64,000 bases of DNA from Capitulum mitella (taxonomy: Eukaryota; Arthropoda; Thecostraca; Pollicipedomorpha; Pollicipedidae), in assembly GCA_030062745.1 (NCBI GenBank), contig CP099843.1, forward strand, positions 19,572,997 to 19,636,996, written 5' to 3'. The translations under genes and the position numbers were made by a program. Of the stretch, positions 52,048 through 62,640 are shown piece after piece. Within the stretch, counting starts at the first letter, position 1. Each line of letters starts with the position of its first letter. The notes below the pieces were generated by a model. It ran no database searches. It saw only the letters and a list, made by a program, of their open reading frames with translations, and was not told where the DNA came from.

Positions 52048-52184
52048 ATGGTCACTGCACTTTTCCGCAAGAAAAACACCCGAATTCCACGCACAATTGA
52101 ACGGTGAACATTATCAAAACACCTCGGATGCCATTGCACGCGACACTGACGGCGAAAAATCACTTGTCTTTCGGAACCACTTTC

Positions 52185-52395
52185 CAGGAGGTGCCTCCCA
52201 AAAACGTTGCCTGGCTCCGCCCCTGAGCAAAAAAGAACTTTGAAATTTTGTCACGGCACGTAGAAAGAATAGCTAGGAAGAGTCGCCAAGTTTCGTGAAG
52301 CTGTGCTAAAACCCTGGAATTGGCAAAACAAAAAAAAACCCGAGGGGGGGGGGGCGGATTCAGCCTCTCCTGCCGGGAATAGGGTTAATGGATAG
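52185..52395 (+). mobile_element. Right end of a family-2 dispersed element
   Basis: The order AGGTGCCTCCCAAAA, GCCTGGCTCCGCCCCTGAG, a G-rich tract, and CCGGGAATAGGGTTAA matches the right ends at 10.4 and 13.0 kb, including the terminal TTAA. Confidence 0.6.
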
Positions 52396-52559
52396 TCCCT
52401 TTGCCCCGAGGTGAGCAGCGAGCCGAGACGAATCGAGTCATTACACGGGGCATATCCCCGGATGCAGCGCCTCCTTCGCTTTTCAGGGATGCCTCGCAGG
52501 CCTGTTTTATTTATTGGGCGGTGGGCATGCAATCATGGTAGTGCCTCCCTCCTCACAGA

Positions 52560-53090
52560 CCGGCTCATAATGTCCCTAGTCCAGCTCAAAGTACCTTGGT
52601 TGAAGCCTGCGATGCCGCTCTGGCGGCACTACATGCCCCTTTGGCAGTTCGGAATGCCCTTATGGAGGCTTTGAATCCCCCAAATACGGCTGAGGACTGA
52701 CAATGCGCAGCTCAGACTGGCAGCTTGGAGTGCCCTGTAACAGTTTAAGATGTCCCTCTTAGAGCGTCCCTTTGGCAACTCACGGTGCTCTTAGGCAGCT
52801 CAAGGCGCTCCTCTGGCAAGTTAACGTGCCCCCAGCCAGCTCGGGGTGTCTTTATGGAAGCTTGGGTGCCCATCTAAAAGCTCCGCGTGCCAGTGTGACA
52901 GCTGATAGTGTTCTCAAGATGGCTGAGGACAAACTTTGGGCAACTTAGGGTCTGTTCTTGGTGTTTAGAATGTTCTACAGCAGATCAGAGCACCCATCAC
53001 ATCTTAAACTCTTTGGCAGCTCAGAGTGCCTTTTTGGTAATTTCTGGACGAGCCCTTAGGCAGCTCAAGATGCCCCTCTGACAGGCAAAG
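52560..53090 (+). repeat. Degenerate minisatellite, unit about 30 bp (left block)
   Basis: A unit like GGCAGCTCAG(G/A)(G/A)TGCCC(T/C)T(C/T)T recurs irregularly across the whole stretch. The same unit resumes after the 53.2-54.4 kb element. Confidence 0.6.
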
Positions 53091-53214
53091 AAGTCAGTGG
53101 CGTAGCCAAGGAGGAAGGCAAAAGGGCCAAGCCATCCCCCCCTGGAGGCCAAGCGGGCCCCAGGGAGCTCCAAAGCACTGGGGCCTTCGGCTCCATTGCC
53201 TTGGATAGTGCGAG

Positions 53215-54427
53215 CAGGGGCATCGCCAGGATTTTGCTGGGGGGGGGGGGGCAAATAGGATCAGGTTGGCCCTCGTAACCAATGGCGGCCCATGTGATCA
53301 AAATCACTGTCGGCTTGTAAGGGAGTCCCAGAGAAACGTAAAGGGGGCTCTTACTTGCCTGTTAAGACGTTCCTGCCGACCTGATGGGTGCCCCTTATAG
53401 GTCGTCAGGAGCATCTTTGCAGGCGAGCACGGGCCCCTTTACATTTCAGCGGGGTCCCTTTACAAGACGACGGTAGTCTTCTGGCCACCAGGGCCTTCTT
53501 ACGGACCGGAAGGAGGTGGATCCAGGGGCCAACAGGGGCCCTGTATAAGCCGGCAGGGAGTCCTTCACAGACAAGCAGGGATCCCCCTACAAGCCAGCAG
53601 GGGCCCCTAAACGTCCATTCCGACCATGGGCCTCTCTTCATAGAACACAAAGCCCTCCTGCATATTCGAAGTGCGTTTTTTTTAGGTTCGTAAGCCTCCT
53701 TTGATGCTTACTCCTTCGTAAGCCTCCTTTGATGCTTAAAATATTTTTATTTTGCTTTATCTGCTTCGGACAGTGCAAGGCGGCGCCTCACACTGTCCGA
53801 AGCACTGGCGCCGAAAGGCCCAGTGTTTTAAGAGGGCTCGCTGGAGCCTTTGGCCCCAGGAGGGCCCGCTCGGCCGCCAGGGGACCCGCTTGACGTGCAG
53901 GGGGATGGCCCCTTTGGCTCCCTTAGCAGTACCACTGAGTGTGAAGCGCCCGCAGGGCGTCTTGCACTCTCTGAACCAAATAATTAGAGTAAAATAAGGA
54001 CATTTTGAATACACAAGAGGGTTTTTTGCGCTTTGTAGAGAGGCACGTCATCTGAATGAACGTTCAGGGGTTCCTGCTAACTTGTAAGGGGTTCACAGCT
54101 TATCTGGAGAGGGTCCCATGCCGACCCATAAAGGGCCCCTGTTGGCCTATGGAGGGACTTCCTTTCTGTCTGGAAACAGGCCCCTGGCCAGTACAGAAAT
54201 TCCCAGCCGACTTGTAAACGGGCCCCACTGAAGTGTAAAGACGCCCTGCCTGTCCGTAAACTTTCTTGCCGACTTGACGGGTGCCTCTTACAGTCATCGT
54301 TTTTTTTGTCGTCGTTGTCAGTCTTCGTTTTACGCCATAATATGATTTTAATCACACGGACCCTCATTGGTTACGAGTACTACCCTAATCCGGTTTGTCC
54401 CCCGACCTAATCCTGGCTACACCCCTG
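53215..54427. mobile_element. DNA element of about 1.2 kb with about 95-bp terminal inverted repeats
   Basis: The left end CAGGGGCATCGCCAGGATTT runs through CCCTCGTAACCAATGG and ATGTGATCAAAATCA. The right end, read on the minus strand, is CAGGGGTGTAGCCAGGATTA, then ACTCGTAACCAATGAGGG and GTGTGATTAAAATCAT. The CAGGGG ends suggest the hAT superfamily, but no 8-bp target duplication is recognisable. The interior is mostly degenerate repeats and carries no transposase. Confidence 0.75.
53330..54290 (+). repeat. Degenerate minisatellites inside the 1.2-kb element
   Basis: Units like ACAAGCCAGCAGGGGCCCCT recur every 25-30 bp at 53330-53690 and again at 54060-54290. A 14-18-bp inverted repeat (GCTTCGGACAGTG / CACTGTCCGAAGC) lies at 53763-53804. 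Confidence 0.6.
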
Positions 54428-54429
54428 AA

Positions 54430-55010
54430 AGAAGTCCCTCTTGCGGTCCAGCTCGCCTTTACCACAGCTCCGAGTGCCCTTATAAAGCTTGGGGTCCCCC
54501 TGTGGGGACCCATTGTGCCCCTTTCCCAGTTCATGGTGGCCTAAGACGCCTAAGGGCGAATCTTGGGCAGCTCAGGGTGTGCCAGTGACAGCTTGGATAG
54601 CGGATCAACGAGCCCTCTTCACATCTCTATGTGACCCTATTGCGGCTAAGCCTCGGTGGATCTAGGGGTGGGCAATGTGGTCATTTTCCTCTCTCGCTCC
54701 CAACGGTCCAAGGTGAAGCAAAATTTGACACATTTCTGCACTTTTCAGAAGCTTTAAACAACTTCTTTTACCGGAAGTTAGTTTTCAAACGGTTCTAAGG
54801 CCACAAGCAAGGGAAATCAAAAAGTTTTAAAACGTCTGTGAGACTCTTTGGCTCTTGTCCCTCCGCCCCCCGAAAAAAAACAAACACTTAGTTCCCAAAC
54901 TGGGCGTCTTAAGCCGGTAGCTTACAGTGCAGCTGATAGTTTTATCTTAGCTTAGAGTGCCCCTTCTGGTCGCTCAAGGTTCCTCTCAACTCACGTTCCC
55001 TTTAAAGCTC
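54430..55010 (+). repeat. Degenerate minisatellite, unit about 30 bp (right block)
   Basis: The GGCAGCTCAGGGTGTGCC-type unit continues here from the left block (52560-53090), so the 53215-54427 element appears to have been inserted into one array. Copies thin out after 54650 and reappear near 54930-55010. Confidence 0.5.
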
Positions 55011-55014
55011 ATCG

Positions 55015-56280
55015 GTGACATCAGATTCTTTGAGCGGAAATAAACGGAAACGGCACGCATACTACGTTGGGCAGGGGCGTAGTCATGGAGCAAGGATCAG
55101 GAGAGAGGGTAACAGTGATAGGTTGCTCAGATGATAGATCGCTGCCCCCCCCCCCCGTCCTGGCAATACGGGTGCGAGTCGCCCGGCGCTCGATATTTGG
55201 CCGCCGAGTCTGGTTGCAACTGGCCAACATCAAGTCAAACTGACTACCACACCGTCGTATCGCACCGTTGGCGGCACGTTAAACTTTTGTCGCAAAATCA
55301 GTCGTTACCTGGAATTGCGCAATCGGGTGTAGTGTTCAGTTTATGCAACAAACTCTGCTTAGCACGGGCTCTTATTACCAACATCACCCTATCAAACCTT
55401 TTTAATCAAATTTAAAAAAGACCGATCGATGTTTCAGTGGGACACGTATCTCCATCATCAACCCATCCATAGGGCCAGCCTTGAATTTCAGCAAAACGTT
55501 GGAAGCGCCGCAGAGAGGTCGGAGAGCCCATGGCCCAAGACCAGGCATGGTAAGCAACGACCTCATATGGTGTGCTAACTTCAGAGAGAAAAAGGTACTA
55601 CCTATACGATAGCATCCTTTTCTCCCAGCACCGCGTATACACAGTGTTGGGGAAACACTTCATTAGTTGATTGTTATGAAATGCTCATATTTGGCCACGT
55701 TTCTTTGAAACCTTGGTGTATCACCAGTTGAATGGCAAATCACCCTCTGTTCAAAAATTGGAGGAATGCCATTCAGATGGGTGCATGTCATAACACGCAC
55801 ACTGGAAGGGCTCTGAAAATCACTCGCCTGGAAAGAAGCGGGGCGTCATTCACCCCCCCCCCCCTCCTTAAGATCTCAGCAAAAGTAAACGCTAGAAACA
55901 CATAATTTACATGGCTGGTGGGCGCCATAGATATCTCTCTTGCGTGTAAATTTGGCGACTTTAGGTCATTGTTATCGGGGTTGAATTAGGTCAAATACAT
56001 GCTATGGTATGTTAACTATGTTAACTTGTGCTACGTATCAGTTTTACGTTTTATGGCCGTTTCTCGAACTAATGTTCATGTTTAATTGGGGGTATAATAC
56101 AGTTATACATTTCAGACGTGGCTGATACAATTCACCACAAAACGATCCAAAGGACAGAAGTCTTGACCTCAGGTCACCCATGTATGTGTATAGTTATTTG
56201 ACAGATTTCATGGAAACGGCTCTTCGGATGGATTTTGGATGAATCGTATGGTAATACTTTTATTTCATCATTATTTGACA
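55015..56280. other. Intergenic, MITE ends only
   Basis: CAGGGGCGTAGTCATGGAG near 55074 with a C11 tract at 55145, and a C10 tract near 55851, resemble decayed MITE termini. No gene was recognised. Confidence 0.35.
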
Positions 56281-56283
56281 GCG

Positions 56284-56540
56284 ACTAGGCAAATATGGAA
56301 ACGAGTCACTACAGAGTTGGTTGGAGTGTGAGGTCATTTCATGTCATCGGACATTGCCAGTGCTGACATGTTTCGATAATGAGCATAACTTTTGTACAAT
56401 GTACTGCCGAAAACAAAAACAACGAAAAGCTCGAACTGGATTTGACTCGACGACCTAACATGACCCTGACATAGACTGACTTAAATGACCTTGCATGACT
56501 TAAATGTTTACATGTATATCATTACATATAAGATAGGCGT
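56284..56540 (+). repeat. Direct repeat of about 255 bp flanking the TTAA element (left copy)
   Basis: It shares with 57817-58079 the order GTTGG-GTG(T/C)GAGGTCA, TCGATAATGAGCATAAC, TTGTACAATGTA, AAAACAAAAACAAC, GATTTGACTCG, TATAAGATAGGC. Confidence 0.75.
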
Positions 56541-56548
56541 AATTTTAT

Positions 56549-57798
56549 TTAACCGGCGCACGACCGTCGGTCAGTTTCGAACATGGGCGACTGGGGGGGG
56601 GGGGCAGTTGGCCGCCCCCCTCTAACTCACGAACGGTTGGTCGCACGATAAAAATAAGCATACCGTTGGGAAGCTTGTGACGAGTAGAGCTCGAAACTGG
56701 TCTCATTTTTAGTTTTAGATGATATGTAAGCAATTTATGCCCTATATATATATGTTTTCTCATAGCCGACTGTATGAGACCGAGAAATGGCCTGAATCTC
56801 AAGGGATGTGACTAAAAACGCTTAGGTAAAGGCACCAGCGAACAAGTAAAGGTCTATGGATGCCGATACACGTCTAATTTCCCAGATTTGTTCAATATAT
56901 ACGCCGAAACGTTGAGTTAAAGAAACGGCATTTCTCGCGGCAGCTGCTAGGCGTGCGCTGTGACCGCATACGGCAGCTGCTGCCGTATGCGGTCACAAAT
57001 TGATGGCAATTAATTTTAGCGTTGCTTTATTTTGGCGGAAAAGACGACCTATGTAAATTTTATTGATCTTAGAGGTTCTTGTGATGGTTTTTCATGTTTA
57101 AATTTTGGAAAAATTCACTAGTTACCAGTCTACAAAACTGGCGGAGCTTTATTCGCGAGAGCCTGTTTATTTCCAAAATATGCTATTTTTTCAAACTCTT
57201 TGAGGTTCCTGGTATTACTTACGTCTGTGCAAGTCAGTTCTGCCATTGTCTACCCATTCTGAGTAATTCATCGTCGATTTTGACGGTGGTACATTTTGGC
57301 TCACTACAGTCATTCGTGACCTAACCCCAGGTCAATGGCTGGAAGTCATTGATACTTTGCCCAATGACGGCAACTAGATGTCTGCTTCACTCCACACTAA
57401 AAATGTTATGAAATATTCCGTCAATTTCCGGAAAAACGACGACGTGTTCAAAATGGGGTTGACCTTAGGTCAATGACCCAGAAAATTCCGAAAAATCTGA
57501 GATAGCAGATTTGTTGCATCTATCACGTTCACTAATCCCTGAAAGTATTATTGAGATATTTTGTTTCGCAAAAAAGTTAGAGGGCGTTAAGCGTTTTTTT
57601 GACATAGGTCTGTTTGACCTGACCTAGGTCAGGCACCTAACCTGGCCTGAGGTGAAAATTTTGACACGAGATGTAAAATTGATGAAGCAAAAGGTACACA
57701 AAGTTTCGTGACTATGTGTTTGTTTGTTCTCTCTCAATGCCAGAAAAACCTCAGGGGGGGGGCAGTCAACTGCCCCCCCCCAGTCGGGGACGGGTTAA
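56549..57798 (-). mobile_element. TTAA-bounded dispersed element, family 1, copy 2 (1.25 kb)
   Basis: TTAA lies at both ends (56549-56552 and 57795-57798). Both ends carry GACTGG plus a G9-12 tract and CAGTTG(A/G)C(T/C)GCCCCCC, in inverted orientation. The segment 56820-57798 is the reverse complement of copy 1 (2234-3189). No transposase is visible. TTAA target sites are characteristic of piggyBac-type transposons, so a piggyBac-type MITE is the best guess. Confidence 0.65.
56959..56997. repeat. Perfect 39-nt hairpin inside the TTAA element
   Basis: Arms of 18 bp (TGTGACCGCATACGGCAG and its complement) surround a 3-nt CTG loop. The family-1 copy at 3.0 kb has only one half-site (CTGCATACGGCTG), and GACCGCATACGGC occurs alone at about 60211. 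Confidence 0.95.
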
Positions 57799-57816
57799 TC
57801 ATTACCTGAATGCAGT

Positions 57817-58079
57817 TTGGTAAACACAGTGCTAACGAAAGTCGCTGTGTAGCTGGTTGGAATGCGAGATCACCTGGGGTCACTGGATGTTGCCAGTGTT
57901 GTGACATGCCTCGATAATGAGCATAACGTTTGTACAATGTATTGTTGAAAACAAAAACAACCGAAATTTCGAGCGGGATTTGACTCGGTGACCTAGTATG
58001 ATCTTGGCGCAGATCCACGTAAATGGAGTTGCATGACCTTTACATTTACATATCCATCATTATGTATAAGATAGGCAGC
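57817..58079 (+). repeat. Direct repeat of about 255 bp flanking the TTAA element (right copy)
   Basis: This is the same-orientation partner of 56284-56540. The flanks and insert together indicate insertion between, or into, tandem units. Confidence 0.75.
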
Positions 58080-58639
58080 AATCACCACCAATATAAAGAC
58101 AGCACTTAGAAATATTCTCAGTATGCCTCATCGTCGATTTGAATGCGGCATTTCGTTCGGTACTTTTGACTTTATAGGGCAATAAGTTCAAAAATTTTCG
58201 ACCGATTTAAAACTTGTCCTTTTCGAACAACGCGCTATTCATTTGTTGGAAGGTACACAAAAACCAGCTTTAAAGCTGTTTCCCGTTGAAATTTAGGATT
58301 CTGATCACCTTATTTCAGTGAGAAAAGCCGTCTCTCAAAAGTGTTGAATACATCAGGCACCACAGAAAAATGTGGGTGCCTGTGCACATAAAAAATGAAG
58401 CGTGCGTATAAACGCGGACATCAAGATACTTCCGTTTACAATTATCTCGTAAGAAAAAAATAATCGTCAGGGTTCCACTGCTTCAACCAGCGACCTCTAC
58501 TTCACACACGAGTTCGAATGACCGCCGTGTCAACAAACAAATCGTTGGCTACGTCAGGTGGGGAACCAAGCCCGTCGTCAGCTGGACGCACCCTCCCCCC
58601 GCCGTATAGGTGCCCTCCGACACTACCAGTCGACTGCGC

Positions 58640-59078
58640 TTTCAGAACACTCGGCGCCGCCGCTGCCGTGACAGCAGCGACTCGGAGGGGCCGGGCGGCG
58701 TTGCACCGGACCGGCGGCGGACCCGCTGCCGGCGGCACCTGTGGCCGGCCGCCACACCTGTCTCCGCCACTGCGGTCTGATTGGGTGGCCCCGGCCGGGC
58801 GCCGCCTGCCGCCGTGAACTGGCAACAGCCGCGCGGCGCGCCGCAGCGCCGGCCGCGGGCGGCGGCGGCGCGCGCCTCAGCCTTGTGTGTGCAGGGTGTG
58901 CGGAGCGGCGCTCCGGAACAGAGGCGCTCTGCAGTGTTGGCCGGCGGCCGGCGTGGTGCGCGGCTGTGCAGGGCGCGAGGCTTGGCCGGCCGGAGTCGGA
59001 CTGCTGCTGTCGTGTGAGGAACGGTCGCAGGCCGACCGTTCGCCTGCGGACTATCCCCCGGCGCCGCGCCCAGCCGCC
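58640..59078 (+). promoter_or_regulatory. CpG island and 5' region of the second transporter
   Basis: This dense CpG and CCGGCC sequence runs directly into the start codon at 59079. No TATA box is seen. Long open frames on both strands (58642-59154 minus, 58741-59082 plus) are attributed to composition. Confidence 0.6.
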
Positions 59079-59322
59079 ATGAAGTCTGCACCGGAGGGCC
59101 GGGAGGACTCAAAGCTGGTGGCCGACGCGGCCCGGCCGGCTCAGTATCAGGCATGCGAGCAGGGAGCCAGCCCCGTCGAATATGAGTCGTGTGAGATGGC
59201 AGCGGCAGCCGCCGACGAGTCGCCCCGGGGCACCATGACCCAGCTGGACGCCACGCTCTTCATCGTCGGAGAGCTGGCCGGCGCCGGTCTGCTGGCGCTC
59301 AGCGAGGCGCTCACCAACACAG
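59079..59322 (+). CDS. First coding exon of a second AAAP/Aa_trans transporter (partial gene)
   Basis: The ATG lies in GCCGCCATGA. The exon encodes 81 residues: a hydrophilic N-terminal tail (about 1-53, likely cytosolic) and then TM1, TLFIVGELAGAGLLALSEAL, close to the GE(M/L)AG-x-G-x-LAL signature of the family. It ends ACC AAC ACA G before the donor GTGAGG (59323), phase 1, exactly as in exon a of the gene at 30.65 kb. The two genes are same-strand neighbours about 9.3 kb apart, so they look like tandem paralogues; this copy keeps the TM1 signature better. Exon 2 should begin with a split Gly codon and Trp; no such acceptor was found before the window ends. Confidence 0.8.
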
Positions 59323-59400
59323 GTGAGGGAACTCACCAACAGAGGCGTGAACAGCCATCAACACAGACCGGACAACTTGCCAACACAGGTAAGAATTCAC
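59300..59400 (+). repeat. Junction-derived repeats with a second in-phase splice donor
   Basis: Variants of CTCACCAACACAGGTGAGG recur near 59310, 59332, 59358 and 59379. The last, GCCAACACAGGTAAGAA, is a good donor (GT at 59389) that leaves the same phase. Its use would add 22 residues after TM1. Confidence 0.65.
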
Positions 59401-59402
59401 TC

Positions 59403-62400
59403 ACGCCAATGAGGCACCTTACCATCGCAAATTAGAACTAGAAATAAGAACTAATCGAAGCGAGTGACGTCAGCGCATGCGAGAATGCTCCCAACACGAC
59501 TGAGGATGCTCATAGCTTGCGAGAACATCAGCAGTCGTGAGAACATAGGCGTAACAATGAGAAGGCCAGAGGGTCCATGACCTCCCCGATTTTTGGAAAT
59601 GGGGAGTCCAGCTATGTTTAGTGATTCCAACTTTAAGGGGATTTTTGCTGAGAATAAAGAAATAAAAATCAGGAATACTGTCTTTGACATAATGGTGTTG
59701 GTCAAGGAACCATTATATACCAAATATCCAAATCAAGTCCATCAGATCACTGCATTGACCAAAACACCAGTTTCCGAGAGGCCGCTTGAAAGCAGAAGCA
59801 TCAACCTTAGAGTTAAGCACCGCTTTGCTTTGCTGGTCTGTCAGATAGATACAACAGCAACGGCCAGTTTTCACTGATTTCTGGAAAAGGCTCGGTAAGA
59901 ATCGGAGGGAAATTAAAAGTACTTTCCACAGAAGCTAATGGTTCGAAATTTCATGCTACTGGAGATGCCCGGGTAGACGCCTTGAGACCTTTGGTCACGT
60001 CATATCGGGCTTCACGTTAGCTGCCGGACTTCACGACGCGACCAGCTCGACTGGTTGCCAGAGGCATAGGTGCGCCCAAGAGAGAGAGGACATTGCATCC
60101 CAGGCCATCCTTAGGCCATCGGCCTGAATTACTGGAACACTTGTCCTAGCGTAAATTATTAAAGAAGCTGTAAGTAACTGTGCTGTTTGCACTAAAATAA
60201 TTTTGATGTCTGACCGCATACGGCCCCTGGCCGGGAAAACGCGGTAGACCGGGTCAGCTGACAGGCGAGCGTGTACCTGAATAATCTGGCTGTAAATATT
60301 TTAGGGCGACTTATGTCGTTGCGTTTCCTTGACGACACGTTTTAGGAGACTTAAGACGAAGTGCCTGATGTCGGATGATGCTGGCAATGAAGTTAAACGA
60401 CAGCTCTAGACGGGGTGCTCGACTTTGACGTTTTTGAAATGCACCTTGTTCATTGTAACGGAAAATTTTGGGTTCTGGTATCCTTGTGATGTACATGTAT
60501 GTATATGTGTGTGTGCCTTGTCTAACTGCGCACAGGGCGTACAAATTCAGTTGTTCGCTAGAGGCAAATCGTGGGAATATTGAGACGGACGTGCAGGGTT
60601 ACCGTTCCGTATCATCCGCTAGGTGAAACTTCTGTTTTCCTACATGTCTTTAGACAGCATTTCTGTTGGGTGGCTGCATTCTTCAGTGGTTTCCGTAACG
60701 TTGTAGTCTTTGCACGTTATAACACTACTTGCTCGCCGTTCGGCAGTGGCTGCGGTAATGACCTGACGCCCGGTCCGTCCTTCTCCGGCAGTGAGTGGAG
60801 CCAAGCGCTGAATCGTACGTGTCATGCCTCCGTGGTCCGCTGTTCGGGCGATGAGTCATCATGATATTCAAACGTTGAACGTCTGATGGAACGAACTGAA
60901 CGCACTGCGCGGAACTGTATTGTCCATGCAGAGAAGTATTGCTACACTCGTGCTGATGGACAGGAAACGTTCCCTTAGCGAATCCTAACGTAAGCTTATG
61001 TGGATTGTGTTTGTTGTTAATCCTCGTTATCTGTTTATATGCACTTGTCTGGGCTGTTTGGCGCCGGACGAAACACTGCCGGAGGTTTTATCTTGACTGT
61101 CTTCAAATACAACTGAGACGTGTCGGCCGCTCAAGGTGTTGGTGGGCGGAGACAGGCACACGGGACCACGTGGTCGGACGGCTCCGGCGTTCGGTTGACG
61201 CCGCTAAGGTCATGTGGCTTCAATCATCTTAAGTCCTGCAGATGACGTCTTGTATAAAGCTCTCCTGTCGTCAAGCGAGATGACGTCATTTGTTGATGTT
61301 GCGCCAGGCCGTTAAGGCGTGATTTTCATGCGAGCCGTCAAAATGTTTCCAGTAAAGTCAATAATTATGTTTACGTCGAATTTTGTTGCACTGACGGACA
61401 ACAATTGATTACGTGCTGTTGCTGAAGACGGTTACGACTAAAATATTTTTTCTGCAAACCTCAGGCAGTAAGTGAACAGGTGCTTGGCTCCTGATGCAAT
61501 GCAGGTTACCCTCGTTTGGCGTCCGATTCTGCTTTGACCAAGGAGGGTGTCTCGTCCTGTCAGCGTCTCTTTGCTAGGTCGCGACATGAACTTTCCGAAC
61601 TGACGCAAAGACACGCCTAGTTTAGCAGAGGGTTCGGTACAAAACGGCGATTGACTGCCTTTACATTTCGTTCAAGGTAACTGTCAGTTAGGGACTGTAT
61701 CTAGGCCAAAGAAGCATTGTTTTTATGTTGTTTTTACCACTGGAAGAGCCGGCGACATTTGTTCGTGCACAGGAGCATTTGCCCGACCCAGTGCCCGACC
61801 CCGACTACGAACCAGGGAAGATGACTACACTCATTGCTGCTGTACTGGACCTCTGTGCGCACAACGAGGGATTTCCCATTCAGTCTCGTCGTTAAAAGTG
61901 CATGATGGTGTTTGGTGGTGACGCCTTCAGCGAGCGGGATTTCATACGTGGTAGTCGCTCGAAAAGAAGTTCAGGTCGAGGTATTTGTGTATCAATGTGT
62001 CCAATCTTCTGAGCCTCTAGCGCGCCCGAACGGGTCAGCCGATCGCGAGAAAGTGCCATCAGCGGTCGGGCCGATTCGGCGGACAGATCGTGATGCAGGG
62101 CTCAAAGCGATTCGTGGCGTGTGACACGTGTCACGTGGCGCGAGCTGGACCTCCGCAAAATTCAGCTAATTACGGGTGCAGGCCAAACGGCTGCTGCTGT
62201 TGACTCAAACCTTGATGACAAAAGGGACCCCACTTGCGGATGCGTGCTTTTGTGATTAGCGCCCACGTGCTATCTCGTGGCGATCCACAGGCACGTGTTT
62301 TGGTTTGGACTCGGGGACCTCCGAGTGCCGGAAACAGTGACCTAGGTGGCTGAAGTTTGGCGGACAGGTACACCAGCAGAAGGGCTGTCCAACGGTACCC

Positions 62401-62620
62401 CATATGATGAACAGGGTGCAACGGGCCTTGTGCAGCGCGCGTGTGCTTCTTTTGCACCCCTGTGTTTCATATGGCGAATTGCTGGGACAATAACGACGGG
62501 GTTTGGCGCGATGCTGGCTTTGAAAGGCGGACAGGCAGCTGGATGATCAGTTTCGATGAATTCAGACCGGAATGGGGGTGCAGTTTGCACGTGAAGCGCG
62601 TGGTGCCTAAGCGATTAAAA
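59403..62620. other. Intron of the second transporter, nothing else recognised
   Basis: No exon starting with Gly-Trp in the needed phase was found. Open frames are short. GACCGCATACGGC near 60211 is shared with the hairpin at 56959. Confidence 0.4.
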
Positions 62621-62640
62621 CCCCCTGCATTGTCGCAAAA

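Noticed and set aside
58642-59154. 170-codon minus-strand open frame
   Set aside because: It is CpG-island composition, antisense to the start of the second transporter.
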